Assembly (NCBI RefSeq): GCF_036588685.1
Contig: NC_086382.1
Span: forward strand, 60,716,987-60,780,986
DNA: 64,000 bases
Source of the DNA: Mytilus trossulus
Lineage: Eukaryota; Mollusca; Bivalvia; Mytilida; Mytilidae
Reading direction: 5' to 3'
In this document: positions 10,546 through 23,461 of the stretch, piece by piece
Layout of the letters: each line of letters begins with the position of its first letter
Numbering within the stretch: position 1 is the stretch's first letter
The notes under the pieces: generated by a model
Database searches by the model: none
Told to the model about the DNA's origin: nothing
Seen by the model: the letters and a program-made list of their open reading frames with translations, nothing else
Translations under genes and position numbers: made by a program

Positions 10546-13046
10546 CCAAATTAGCCGCTACTAGTTTTATAAAATTTACCGTTGATTGCAGAGTAGCTTT
10601 AAATTTGGCAAAGAAAAATACTTTTTGGTCGTTCACCAACGACTTGTACATGTATTATTGGAAAAAAGTTTCTGTCTGGTTTGGCTTGCTATGACCAAAA
10701 AGTTTTTGATCATGAGATAATTATTAAATCAAAGTTTAATATGACGCAGCTGTAAAAATACTCGCCATTTACATAATTTTCACGTTAAAAACCACATCCG
10801 GGATTCCTGACTGAAAATGACTCTTTTACTAATGTTGAAGCCAATTATCCAGGCTTTTAATTATTAAGTACATTAATTCTCTATAGTCTGATAGCTTGAT
10901 GAAGATAAATTATACTGAATATTCAATAAAATTAGAAAAGTGTAGTCACGCTTCAGATCTAGAGGAATCCGAACAAATCCATGTACAATTTATGTAAAAC
11001 ATGTCTTTTTAAGATAATATAACTATATTGATTACGGAATTATAGTCTTTTATTTGTGAAGAAATTTACATTTTACTATAAACGTAAATAATGTTGTTTC
11101 AGAATTCCGAATCTATACAACGACATCTTTGTATATTGATAACAATTCCTTCTCCGTTGTATTAAGCTTCCTTATTAGTAACCAGCATTAGAGGTTCGAA
11201 CACAAAGAAAGATCGAAGAATATGTTCTAAGAACGAACCTTGGATACTATTGTTAAGCCATGGCAGAAACTACGAATCGCCTTTTCCTTGGATTTATCTG
11301 TTGATACTGACTTTCATATGAAATACCATAGAAAAGCTGTGTTTTGTGTTTCATCTAAGAAAAGCATGTTAGTATAATAGACACATGTTTCATTAACATT
11401 CTTTCTAAGTTCAATTCAGAATATATTGCCAAATTTATACATGCTAACTTAAAGTTACATATGTTGTTATACATGTTGTTAATAGTTCGGTTTTTTTGCT
11501 TTGAAAGTCTTTTATACAGGGCTATACAATATTAACAATGTAGTATTAGTATATTAGACACACTCAAAAACGATAGAGACACATGGTCTTAAAAAGTGAA
11601 GAATGCAGAAATGGAGATCCTCTTTTATATTATACTCTCGTAGCTTAACGTTAAATAGTTCGGGCTTTTTTTGCTTTGAAAGTCTTTTTTGTCGTTTTTG
11701 TCTGGTTTTTTTTGTATGTATCTTCACTATATTATTGCATACACAGATAACGGAATAAACCTAAATCATGGCATTGTATACGACCATAGCAACCATCAAC
11801 AACAACTGAATTCTTCGAACAAAAATAAGAGATCTCAGTAAAGTATGCATACAGTGAAGTCATACTACGAAATCTAGTATATAAATATATCTTCTTTTTA
11901 TATTGAGAGACCAGTAAATAAATTGCTTTCTTCTGAGTGATATAAATTGTTCCTTCCTCTGACTATTTCAAATTTGCACCGTAATGAATGCATTGTTTGG
12001 TGTATGTTAAACACCCAGTGGCAAATATTACATATATATCAGAAAGGGAACAGGTAATGATAATCTGAATATGAACCCTTTTTTTGTTCGGTATAATAAA
12101 ACACCTAATGACTGCTGTTCAGTTTGTCTCGAGCATTAATTTGTATTTCAGGTACAACAAACAATAGGTGTATATTATTAACTTTCAGATTTTAACACTG
12201 TCAGGAAAATTAGACATGTTTGGATTTTTGCTTTTCTGATTTAGACTAGACCTTTGCATGCATGCAAGAACCATTTGCACTTTGATCTTCATTGCCATTT
12301 CCAAATCGACCCTCGCTTGGGTATTAATAAAATCTACCCAAGTAGGCCTCTTGTTTAAGTCAAAATAGAAAAACTACCCAAAACTTTTTCATATTAATGA
12401 ATTTGCTACACTACAACTATCTGAACACAAGAAAGGCCATACCTTTCTTTTTTTTGACTATACTGGTTTTTATACATGCCAACTATATCATGGTTTTTAG
12501 ACTGTACTTGACACACCAATGCATATCAAATTTGAAATAAAATTCAAGAACAAAAAAATGAATACTCAAGTTGGTGTTTTTGGTAAGAATATTGATTATT
12601 TGTCACACCTAATCACAATATATAGTTTTCGAAAAATTATACTTTTTCAACAAATTTTATGTTTATTATTTCCTTTTTATTACAAGAGGCGTAATCAGAT
12701 GTAGCAAGTGTACGAAAGAGTCAAAGTATACCATTACATGCACTTTGTGATAAGTACCACCAAGGAGTTAGTAGAAGAGTACACACTTTGCTTGATATAA
12801 AACTAGCGTCCCTATATAGGATAGCAATTCGATCACTTTTGATCCATTTACAGATTTTAGTTTTTAAAGTTTTGTTCGCTGAAATTCATTTTAGCATCAA
12901 TTAAATAACCTGAATATAGAACGAACTTTTTGTCGCCAGTGCAATCGGACCTAAAACGTTGATGGCCTTGCATTGCAAATACATTCGATACTGAGTTGTT
13001 TACCCATTAATAAAACAATTCGAACAAACTAATCAATGATATGGCA
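10546..13046. other. No gene seen; short local duplication
   Basis: AT-rich sequence. A short phrase (ATAGTTCGG, T-run, GCTTTGAAAGTCTTTT) occurs at about 11483 and again at about 11655. No exon or mobile element is recognised. Confidence 0.5.
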
Positions 13047-13152
13047 GCAATCCTGCTCTTTATTTGCGCTCCACAGAAGTACGTGTCAAAGATCAAACCG
13101 CAATCCTGCTCTTTATGTGCGCTCCACAGAAGTATGTATCAAAGGTCAAACC
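13047..13152. repeat. Two-copy tandem duplication, 53-bp period
   Basis: GCAATCCTGCTCTTTAT and GCGCTCCACAGAAGTA occur twice in register, with a 53-bp offset and a few substitutions. Confidence 0.85.
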
Positions 13153-13984
13153 GCTCTACAATCACTACATTCACACATATGTGACAAAGTACACTGAGTT
13201 AACATGGATGTGGTTGACTGAGGTTTCTTTTATAGTAAACTATAATAAGCTGTTGGGTTTTAAAGTAATAAAGTCTTTCAAATTATAAGCTGTTCAATTT
13301 GTATCACTAGTATTTAACTACTGATTGCCCCTTGGAGACGTGTTTATAACGACCAGCATTGCTTGGCAAATAAGTACATTCATATTCATATATTTATACA
13401 TTTCTATGTGTATGAATATGGTTTCTATTGTGTTGGTTAATATTTTGACTAACGAAATTGATTATGTGAGTGTGTTGATTTCTCAAATAAATCGAAATGA
13501 ATTAGTAAATATGTGAACATTTCTTAAGTTTCTACAAGCTCAATAAATGGACCGTAATAATTAATGATCGGTTGTATTAAATTGAATGGGTATTTCATAA
13601 ATGTAAAATAATGTGTCGATCAGAATAATATACGAGGTTTGATTTTATCAATATATTCTCCATGCATGAAATATATGATCAATGTTTCTAATATATAGCT
13701 GTGTTGAGGTTGTAGAGAATTAAACGTATACATATTTTGCAATTAAACTGCTTAAAATTAGCTAGACGATAAGTAACTCAGCCCGTACGTGTACTTATGC
13801 ACTTTTTTTTTAGAAATTGAATATGTATATATAAGGATCAATTAACAGTGTCAATTAAGACAAAACCACACAGCACCCGGCAAATTGTACACCAGGAGTT
13901 AATGCATCAGCCCAGATTTATATGAGAGAACATAAGTAATGTATCTTTCCTCTGTACAATTTCATTGGCACATTTACTAATTTG
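13153..13984. other. No gene seen
   Basis: AT-rich DNA; nothing recognised. Confidence 0.5.
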
Positions 13985-14490
13985 CATTGTTCCAAATATG
14001 AAATCTAGAGCGGTAAGTCATGGGTTCGATCCCTTGCACGATCAATTGATTTTGCATCTTTATATCTCCATCAATAATGATGCGTTTGTGAGTAGTGTGA
14101 ATACGAATAAGACTTATTACAGGGTTTGCACGAACAACATCACGACGAGTGCCACTTGTGGAGCAGGATCTGCTTATCCTTCTGCATCACTTGAGATAAC
14201 CCCCAAGTTTTTAGTGGGGATTGTGTTGCTTTTTCTATATTTTTTATATAGTGTATTGTGTAGTCTTTTTCTTTTAAACCCATGACCAAGTCAGTTTATT
14301 TTCGATAATGAGTTCAAATGTCCCTCTGGTATTTATAGCATCTTGTGTAAAGACTGGGGGCTAATTTATTATTAAAGCCAGTAGCTCTACAGTGCGTAGT
14401 CTTATATTAATTATCAATCTTCGTCCAAACTATGGATGTGATATGTGCCGTTGGACATTAAACAACAATCAATAAGTCAATGAACAAATA
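13985..14490 (+). repeat. Composite dispersed repeat with tRNA-like box B
   Basis: It contains a Pol III box-B-like GGTTCGATCCC near 14022. Next come GTGGAGCAGGATCTGCTTA and GTCAGTTTATTTTCGAT...GTCCCTCTGGTAT, which I recall as frequent in mussel DNA. It ends in a tail resembling GTGCCGTTGGACATTAAAC plus CAATCAATAA. This looks like a SINE or LINE 3' end. The 106-codon ORF inside it is not a gene. Confidence 0.5.
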
Positions 14491-15773
14491 TCATTGAAGG
14501 CTAAAAAAACCTTTTGACAAAGAAGAAAGATACAAATGAAAACACGCACAGACAGGAAATGTGTAAAAGGCAAATGAAGGTACGAAATGTAAATTCCTTG
14601 TAAACTTAAAATTACGTAACTGTTTCATTAAAAATTATTAATAAAAGTAGAAGCAGTCAAATAGGATACACATGAACACGCTTGAATGACTAACAAAAGC
14701 ACTTGATGGCGTTAATGGAAAAGTTTCAATACCTTCCTAATTTTATATCCATTTGAAAGTTATACACAGAACTAATGCTTTTGAAGAAATTAATAAGCCA
14801 TACTATTCAAATTCGGAGTTTTGTTGATGAACAAGGCCGTTTCCTTGATAGAAAATGTATGGAAATTGTGCTAACAATAGTAATGTATAAAGATATAAGT
14901 TAGTTTAACAATTCGTGTCTGTATATGAGGTTTTGCATTATAAAGTAGGCATGGTAGTTCATGGTTAGTAACTATCAAAGTCCCGTATACATGGATGGAG
15001 CGGTACCATATACTATATACATGTATCTATAGCAACTTATTTATATTCTGGAAAAGCCACTAAACAAATGAGCTTTTCTATAGTTTGATTCAATTAAAAC
15101 ATAAAGACAAAAAGGGTCACATTAAGTGCATATTAAAGAGAACACACAACAAGAAACAACAATTAGAATCTGTTTTGTAAAATTGGCTCCTCTCTAGATA
15201 AACACGAATTGTATATCGTATACCAGGAATATTTGCTATCGGACATAAAGAAAATGTAACAACCAATCAACCATACATTATAAACATCATGAATATTTTG
15301 GATTTGTGGTAAATTTTAATTTGTATTGAATGGCGATGATCAAAGTCATCTGAAAATGTATTTGTATGGTTATATAACCGTAAAACAAAAGAGAGTAAAA
15401 TGTATATTGATGTCTTGTAGTACTGCTGTCTGCTTAAATTTCTTGTTTTCCATGGTTCTAACACGAACAAAGCCTTTGAAAACCAGATTAATTTATAACC
15501 ATTGCCATTCTGTCTATGTTTGTGTCAATTCAAAAATAATTTCCATATATCATAAGGCATATCAACTTAGTTTTAGTCTAGAAAATCAACTAAAGACTAG
15601 ATCCTTGGTCTTCAACTTGTCACATGCATGTCCTAGCATATTCTTTTCTTTTTAAAAGGGTAACCCGAAATGTTTTGGCAATTTTTCAAATGCAATATTT
15701 TGTTAAAACTTGATGAACCAAAAGCATGTTTTGTATTTTGCTACTAAGTATTTTTCAACTGTCAGTGGGATTT
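14491..15773. other. No gene seen
   Basis: Overlapping short ORFs on both strands around 15270-15650 have no splice support and no recognisable domain. Confidence 0.5.
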
Positions 15774-15960
15774 TTATGCCCCAAGGTAGACTAGTTAGTG
15801 ATAAAGTTGAAGTCCAATCAACTTGAAACTTAGTGTACACTTCTTCCCTGTGATATGCTCGTTCTAATTTTAATGCAAAAGTAAGTGTTTAAACCCCAAT
15901 TGCATGGTCCACTGACCATATAGAATGGTAATGCGAGTGGGGTATCCGTGTACTATGAAC
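15774..15960 (+). repeat. ATGCCCC-type dispersed repeat, short copy
   Basis: Starts ATGCCCCAAGGTAGACTAG, then GAAGTCCAATCAACTTGAAA, and ends GTGGGGTATCCGTGTACTAT. I recognise the order of these blocks from bivalve repeats. Related copies lie at 53390-53935 and 59133-59375. Confidence 0.5.
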
Positions 15961-16227
15961 AAATTCTTGTTATTAAATGTGTTCTGGATAAACTTTGCAG
16001 GCACTTATATGTCCAAATACGGCTGTGTTACATTTGCAGTGTTTCTCTGATTCTTTTTATTTCTTATTTGTGTCATCCATAGAATATGATAATTTCCTTA
16101 GAATGTACAACGTATATTCAAAAAAAATTCGATTTGGGGTACTCCCAGTTTCTCAACTAAAGTAAAGGTGTTTGTTTTTAAATTCTGTATCCTAGTGTTC
16201 AGAACAAAATGTTCTTCCAGCAGAAAT

Positions 16228-16312
16228 ATCAATATGAAAACAATGTGGTATGATTGCCAATGAAACAATTCTCCCCAATAGACAAAATGACACATAAATC
16301 AACAGCCATGAG
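16228..16312 (-). repeat. Family A dispersed repeat, partial copy
   Basis: Reverse-orientation fragment with ATGTGGTATGATTGCCAATG, then AACAATTCTCCCCAATAGAC. Confidence 0.75.
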
Positions 16313-16319
16313 TCATCCT

Positions 16320-16660
16320 ATATTTGAGGTCTAACATGTCATGCTAGTTAAGTTTAAATAGCAAAGCAAACCATATAAAACGGCACTATATTTAGGGGTC
16401 CAAAATGGAATGCTAGTATTTGTTTATATAGCTTGGTAAACCATATGAAGCTCTGGACATTTTAGGAGACCAACATGCCATGCTTTTTTTTTTTGTTTAA
16501 ATAGCTAGGCAATCCTTATGACCTGTGTACATTTTAGGGGTCCAATAGTGTTTTGTTGTCCAACATGCCATGCTAGTATTTGTATAAATGAACTAGGCAA
16601 ACCTTATGAAGCTGTACATATATTAGGTGTCCAACATGTCATGCTTGGGTCTTGTTATAA
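16320..16660. repeat. Degenerate tandem repeat, about 70-90-bp unit, 4-5 copies
   Basis: The landmarks CCAACATGCCATGCTAGT, AAATAGCTAGGCAAACC and ACATTTTAGGGGTCC recur at about 16332, 16400, 16469, 16560 and 16629. Units differ by indels, including a T-run near 16485. The 60-codon ORF at 16518 is part of it. Confidence 0.8.
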
Positions 16661-17296
16661 TATACAGGCTAACCAGCTGTGCATATCTTTCAAGCATTGA
16701 ATTGAATTTGCTGAGAATACAAGCTAAGTGTCTGTTGCATGCATAAGCCTATTTACTGTATGAATATTACTTGAAAAGCAAAGCAAAATCAGGCTGTTTA
16801 TGATAAATTCAGAAAGCTCATCCAATCACAGGAATGTTTACACTGGTCAGAACATTGAGATAGCAAAATTCAAGATATAAAGTACTAATAGTCAATCCAA
16901 TCCAATAAGAGGAAGATTAATAAAAGTCCTACAAAAATCACAAATCATAGGGTATTCAATATCTTTCAAAGACGTATAGAATCAAAGCACCACTGTTATT
17001 TGTAAACAAGGACTGATTGTATGCCTTAACAAGTATTTCTATTTCATACGACATATGCCAATTTTATTTGATAAGAGAAAACCATGCAGCTAACAATTGT
17101 CACATGTACAAAGTATTGAATCCACTGGGTGTTAATGTCAAAGAGTTGACCATCCCTTTAAAATTACAGCAATGAGGAAAAGACAGAGGAAAGATATACA
17201 ACCTAACACCATTTATATTGAAGATTTCAATGGATTATGCAGACATACATGTAGGCCCTAGAGATATTTTTCAGTGTAAACTTGATTAATATCTTA
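16661..17296. other. No gene seen
   Basis: AT-rich DNA with no exon or named repeat. Confidence 0.5.
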
Positions 17297-17504
17297 TAAT
17301 GTGGATTCATTTATTTTCGTGGATACCAATTTTTGTGGATTAAGGAAAACTTGCATTTTCATGGATATCTAATTTTGTGATTTTGCCAGTATACAAGCAT
17401 GACTTTAGAAATTGTAATTCATTGAACATTTTAATATATGTTCTCCTGTACCCACGAAATCTATGAAATTTTTTATCCAAAGAATAATAATGAATCCACA
17501 ATAT
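17297..17504. mobile_element. MITE with GTGGATTCATTATTTTCG-type terminal inverted repeats
   Basis: The left end has GTGGATTCATTTATTTTCGT and the right end has the complement (AATAATAATGAATCCACA). Internal blocks such as CCCACGAAAT and TTTTCATGGAT are arranged palindromically. Partial relatives are at 54117-54268 and 62069-62157. Confidence 0.7.
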
Positions 17505-18861
17505 TAGATATATTTTAGATTGGAAGAGCTTTCAGATCAGTCAACTAAAACATAAGGCATATATTTTATGACAAGGCATTTATTCTGTTAGTTATACATA
17601 TACATTATGCAGTTGTAGCCATTTTTTTTATACTGATCGATAAATTGAGCAACAAACCTCTGTTAAATAGATTGTCATGTTACCAGTAATCACCTATTCA
17701 TAATTCATTTCCTCAAGTATACACTGTCAGATGTTCATTTCATTTTATTTGTTTACACTTCTAAAGAAACTGCTTTTTCACAAGAATACGAAAAACGAAA
17801 ATTGATCAAAAGCAGCATTAAAATCTGAAGATTTCAGGTTCAGATAAAGCTTAGATACCAATTGAATCCAACTGTAAATTTATTCTGGGATATATTTTCA
17901 TAGAAAAAGGCAGTAAAACAATTCTGATGAAAAAGAACAAACTTTAATGATATTAATGGAATTTATAACAAACTATTACAAAAAGTCTTAAAATTAAAAA
18001 GTGTATGAATAAATATATGAGAAAACAGAATTACAAAATGCTGGACAAACAATATTGACTACAAAAATCGTTCACAATGAGCAATTATAAATACATAACA
18101 AAGTTGCACAATAAAATGATGCCAATCAATAGTTAAAAATATAGTTTGTCTTTTTTTTCAAAAGTTTCCAAACAATTTTTTGTTATTTTTTTTTAATCGT
18201 AGGTATTCAAGCATTAGTTCAACATTTCAATAATTTAATAACAAAACAATGTTAACAACCACTATCAGAGGGAACAGTTAGTTTCTACAACTGCATGTCT
18301 TTACTTAAAATGGAATGTTTGATGTTTTCAATTGTTGTTTACTAACAAATGAAATATAATGCTATAATCTATGTTTGGCAACATTTTCCTTTCGCGCAAC
18401 ATTTACTTTCAACATGCACTCTAAAAGTTTTTAACTTAGCACAAAACTTCTATATATATTTTTGTACAATAAAATTTAAATATACAAAGAGTAAAATTAC
18501 AATTTATGCAAAAACTTTAAAAAACATACATCTTAAAAAGAGAGTAGAAATCAGTAACAAAAATAGAAAGAAATGTGGTAGTAAAATAAAACCTTATGTG
18601 CTTTTGTGTTGTACACAATACTTTTCATTTAAAGAATACTTTTTGGTAATACTGAATTATATTAAATACAAACATTCTTACTTCCATAAAAATGATATCA
18701 CAGTTTCTTAGAATTTTGATACACAATAATTTCTGGACGGAGTTATACAAGTCATTATATCTGCACAAGCCTCCTGGCATTCTTGAGAGTCCATTTCTCT
18801 GAAATTTCATGAACTTACCAATTTTTTTTAAAATTCCAAAATAGGGCAAATAATTTTTTTT
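17505..18861. other. ODF3 3' flank and probable 3' UTR
   Basis: Lies downstream of both ODF3 stop codons on the minus strand. A minus-strand AATAAA hexamer near 17879 is a possible polyadenylation signal, giving a UTR of about 1 kb. The ORFs at 18349 and 18625 lack any coding support. Confidence 0.4.
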
Positions 18862-18954
18862 TTAATCTTCAGCTCCGACAATTAAAGGAGCTAAATACTG
18901 ACTGTGTCGTATTCCGAAAGATGGTGCAGGGGCTTTCTGTTTAGTTATGTAGAC
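18862..18954 (-). CDS. ODF3: ODF3 alternative last exon, distal copy
   Basis: The acceptor is CTTTTACAG. The exon reads VYITKQKAPAPSFGIRHSQY and ends GAED before TAA, 31 codons in all. It follows phase 0 from the exon ending SPEN. The VYITKQKAP start resembles what I recall of canonical ODF3 most closely, so this may be the ancestral version. It shares 21 of 30 residues with the proximal copy. Confidence 0.85.
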   Translation of the reverse strand, partial: VYITKQKAPAPSFGIRHSQYLAPLIVGAED

Positions 18955-21900
18955 CTGTAAAAGAAAACAGTTGTTTGTTTTTTAATCTGCTTCAGCAATT
19001 ATAAGAGGAGCTAAGTACTGAGAATGTCTAATTCCAAACGATGGAGCTGGTTGTTTTACTTTATGCATCCATACCTAAAATATAGAAAAGATGGTTAATC
19101 TTCATGAATATACATCGAGAATGCATAACATTTCAGAATCACTCCATCTTTTCTTTATAATTTCTCTTTATTATACAGTTAATAACATTAAATTAACCAA
19201 TATAAGACAGCATTGTTCTTCTTTACTTCTCTAGTAACTGTTTTTTGTTCAGCCAACCATAATATCTCAAATCATGGTCCAAAATTTCATTCATGAAATT
19301 GGGAAAAATCCCCAAATTTTGTAAAAAAAACCCCAATATATCAAATTGACAAAAAATTGTTAACGCTCTTTACTCAGATGAGAATTTGAAGTTACATGTC
19401 CCTCTGACCAAAATCATATAATTTTGTCTTCTTTCAATAAATAGAGAAAAGGAATATGAAATAGTGCTCATAGATTTATAAATAACTCAAGTTTAAATAT
19501 TTGAATGTTTTATTTCAAGTTTTTGCTTTTAGTAAATAAAACATCATTATTGCAACTTGAGAGTTCATAATTCGATGGGCACTCTTTGATAATCTGCATT
19601 GTTACATGTTATTAATCATTTTTTTGCATTGACATTGAGAAATAACTACTAAAATATATATTTGAAAACAAGATAAATGTTTTAGAAATTAAATTAATTT
19701 ATTTGCTAATTCTTAAACAGAAATCTTATCTTCTACAAATAAAAATCATTTCTATTATCTTTATTGAACAAATTGTTCCCTTATCCAGAAGACAATGTGG
19801 TCTATTCCCTTAGAAAATGGAATGGAATGTTCTATCATTTGATGACATCCAGTCCATTCATTTTCAAGGGGGATGATATGTTAAGGTCACTATGAATAAA
19901 AGAAAGATTACAATACTTACATTTTCTGGTGAATGAGCTCCTGGTCCAGGTTTCTTCGTGGTATCTCCTGGCATAACATTTCTACTGGTCATACTATATA
20001 ATGGGGATTTATCTTTATAAATACTGGGCTCTGTTGTGTTATATGTTCCTGCTCCTGGGGCCTGAAACATGATAAAGAATGAAAATAAAACATAAAGTTC
20101 ATGTATCCTAAGCGCCTTTCTAAATGAGGACAAACAAATGGAAAAATAAAAGAATTTCAAAATTAGTTTTCCACTAAAATTATCAAAACCAGCAGTTTGA
20201 TCTGTTTCCAATAGTTCCAATATTTCTCTAAGATACCTTTAATAGACAGACAATTTTTTTAACCATCTCAGAACCTCTCGTTTAATGAAAATCAGGTATT
20301 TTGATTCAGTTCTGTTGCCTGTCTTAAATTGAAATAAATATGTTAATTCCAAAGACTGTTACTGCTACATCTGTGTAACATGAAGTTAATAAAATTAAAT
20401 TTGTATTTACCTTGGCTAAATCTTCATGGAAGCTGCCAATTGTTGATCTTGCTTTCATTGAGAAAATTGGAGCTTGTTTCTGGCCACTAGTGACAGTTTT
20501 TCCCAACATTGGAGTTAATGTGTAATTATTTGGAGCTGAAAATAAAAGTTAAACGATACAGTTTTCTATAGAGATTATTGATACACAAATACTAAAAAAA
20601 GCCAGCACTATACTATAATAAACGTCTATGCACTATTCTATTACTGTAATATATGATAAAACTAGCTATAATGTAATAGACATAAAAATCAATGTTCAAA
20701 GACTTGATTTATTTATGGACAATGAGTGGAGGTACAAATAATATTCTAATATTGCCTAAGTAATTTTTCAGAACTGGACACAGACTTGAATTGACCATAA
20801 TAGTACAATATGTTTGGACTATATCAAGGAATATTTATATTTAAGTTGAAGATTGAAGTCCTTAATCCTGTGTTTTTACTCAAACATAACGCTGTTTTGG
20901 CACTTTACTACCTTACATCTTTAAAGCTTTAAAACAAATTTTTATTTATAACTACAAGTGAACAATGACCTGATAACCGGACAGTAGGTATCAAAGCCTA
21001 GACTTTTAACATATTGGAGAAAAAATGTGCAGCTTTGAAGACATTGCGTTAAGTCAAATAAAATCAAATGGTTTTCATCAAGAAAGTTGGTGACATGGAA
21101 TTGACACATATACCATAAATTAGGCTGGAAAATATGATGTACACAAATTTTCTGGCGCATTCAATTTTTATTCATTTTAAATCTTAAGCAGACTCTTATG
21201 AGTTGGAACACTAGCAGTGTCATAAAAATCTTCCTACTATTTGTTGTTTTTAGGAAAAATTAAGTTATATTTATTTTTTATACTTTCTGACTTAAAAGAT
21301 TTACCCTCACTATATGTCATTACATCAAGAATTTAATATTCTTCTTGTGAGTATACAAATGTACAAGATTTTCCATGATTACAATCCAGTTAAAGGAAAG
21401 AGAAAAAAATCTTATGAGAAAATGATCATCGATTACAGATAAATGATATAATTATAACCAAAAGAGCCATAATTTTTACCATTTAAGTTTTACTCAATAT
21501 CCTTTTCTGCTGGCTGTGATTAACAATAAAAACAAACTCAAAGGTTCATATGAACTATTCCAGGAATTAATGGAAATATTGCCTCATATGAAACAATCAA
21601 AATAATTCAATTCCCTTTAATTATTTACAAGACCGGGTCATGGAAATTGCTGGTAATAATTTGCAAAATATTCCAATATCAAGGGGGAAAAATGAGGTCA
21701 TTTAAGGAATATAAGGATACTGGTTACCAACAACTTAGAAACTTTGCTGACCTATTAGGTTTGACCATACACATAAGATATAACGGCAGACAATCAAGTG
21801 ATTCTTGAGTGAAGTAAAAAAAAGTACAAGCTTTTAATCAAAGTTGTAATTTGTACAGTACATTCTTTTCTTTATGTATAAAACATGTAAACTTTAAGGA

Positions 21901-23461
21901 GATATATTTTCGTGACAGAACATGAATCTTGATTTGTAGGTGAATGGTGCTGTTTTTCAATAGGTATTTAATTGAAATGAATACAGGCGATAATATCTTT
22001 ATTTATTTTATACTGTTTAAATTGCTACATATTCAGATCACACGCAACCGGAACATTTTATTTATTCATGGCTTCCATGCAAGGAAATTAAAACTCACCC
22101 AGGAAAGTTGTAAACAACAGGAGGTCATGAATTTGATTAAATAAATAATAATTTGAACCATATATTATTAAAATGTCATCTTCAAAAAAATAAATCAATT
22201 TTCTTCAAGTCTAAATCTTTTCTCAAAGAATCATATCATATTAAAGTTTGAATTTGACCCAATTCATCTCATTTTTTACCCCCCCCCCCCCCCTAATTCA
22301 AATTTCTTAAATTTTGAAATAAGATAGTGGCAATCAAAATTTTTCTTCTTTAAAATCATAACTGTTTTTCAGTCATCTCAAGATAGAACAGACTTTATTG
22401 GTTCAGGTTAAAAATCCTTCATAGGGCATTCTTTTTATGATCAAGGTACGATAAGATGCCATCATGGCCATAAGCAAATGAGTTTACAACATTGAACTCT
22501 GAATGGAGAATTTCACCATTTTTATAAAGCATATTTTTTTCTGTCTTGTGCATTTCTTACCTGTTCTTCTGTGAAAAAAGATTGATAATTTGATATATGT
22601 GTAAAATTGTCCATATTTGGATAAAACATTTTTTTTTAATAAGTATTTATGTAACAATGGACTATAACCATGACTTGTAGATAAAATATGATAGAGACTG
22701 TGCATAGCTATACCAGTATTTACCAGATTATGATGATTAAAGAATACTACTTGTTTGGTCACATTCCAATACTATATTGTGTGAATGTGTGAATCACCAG
22801 TCTGGAGGTATAAATCTGCATATATTACAAATGACAGACATTATAATCAGAACACTATCCATCTTCAAATGAATTTTGTGGACTAATGTTAATTTCTTTC
22901 ACAAATGCATAAATTTTCAATTAAATCATATAAGTTCATGTACACTCTGCAGTTTACAGTCTGTGGTCTACGGACACACAACTTTAAACACCACTAATTT
23001 ACCTTAAAAACAGAAGAGCTTGAAAAATATTGAAATAAAATTAATTTGTTTTAGAACCTACCAGGGTTGTTATCTGTTCTCCTGTGTCTGTGTCTTGTTC
23101 CAAAGCTGTATTGTGGATGTCTGAAGTGAGCTGTTTGGCCAACACCTTCTGGACTGTAGGCACCGGGGCCTGGAACTTTGAACATTGTGGGATCTCTTTG
23201 CCGACTGTATAATGAATATTGAGGTGTTCCATCATTTCCATCTCTATATACTTTTGGATTAGGGTAATAGCAAGGTCCTGGACTGCAGTCATCCTTGAAT
23301 TTACCATGACGAACACCAAATGGGTATGCTGGTCCTTTATTGTGTGCACTTCTTGGATCGTGAGTTTTCTGTCCCACTAATCCAGGTAGTCCATAACATG
23401 GTCCAGGACTGCTGTACATAGCAGCGATTGGCGCACGGGGTTTTGTATAATTGTAAACCAT
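18862..23461 (-). CDS. ODF3: Outer dense fiber protein 3-like (SHIPPO/CIMAP1 family), 4 coding exons
   Basis: Coding exons in transcript order are 23461-23062, 20535-20411, 20061-19921, then 19074-18982 or 18954-18862. Phases join cleanly to 252 aa, the size of vertebrate ODF3 (about 254 aa). The protein begins MVYNYTKPRAPIAAMYSSPG and carries the family's spaced Pro-Gly-Pro repeats: SPGPCYGLPG, SPGPCYYPNP, VPGPGAYSPEG, NPAPNNYTL, APGAGTYNT and KPGPGAHSPEN. It ends in FGIRHSQYLAPLI. Family members are sperm-tail or ciliary microtubule-associated proteins, so a role in the flagellum is inferred from homology. A splice acceptor at 23496-23498 precedes the start codon (5' UTR runs to 23495), so at least one non-coding 5' exon lies upstream. 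No frameshift or missing repeat is seen. Confidence 0.93.
18982..19074 (-). CDS. ODF3: ODF3 alternative last exon, proximal copy
   Basis: The acceptor is ATTTTAG. The exon reads VWMHKVKQPAPSFGIRHSQY and ends AEAD before TAA. It has the same length (93 bp) and phase as the distal copy. The two exon starts are exactly 120 bp apart, and only 27 bp separate this stop codon from the distal exon, too short for an intron. Use of this acceptor would leave the distal exon as 3' UTR, so the two C-termini are mutually exclusive. Confidence 0.85.
   Translation of the reverse strand, partial: VWMHKVKQPAPSFGIRHSQYLAPLIIAEAD
22279..22293. repeat. Poly-C tract, 15 bp
   Basis: Homopolymer in an ODF3 intron; a similar tract is at 25353-25367. 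Confidence 0.9.

Noticed and set aside
10446-10694. 82-codon ORF with a repeated KRSVCRK segment
   Set aside because: It is translation of the 52-54-bp tandem repeat plus flank; indels between units break the frame elsewhere.
13965-14285. 106-codon ORF
   Set aside because: Falls entirely within a dispersed repeat; no splice or domain support.
18349-18711. 120-codon Lys-rich ORF
   Set aside because: AT-rich ODF3 3' flank; composition explains the long open frame.
23041-23349. 102-codon minus-strand ORF overlapping ODF3
   Set aside because: Alternative frame of the ODF3 first coding exon.
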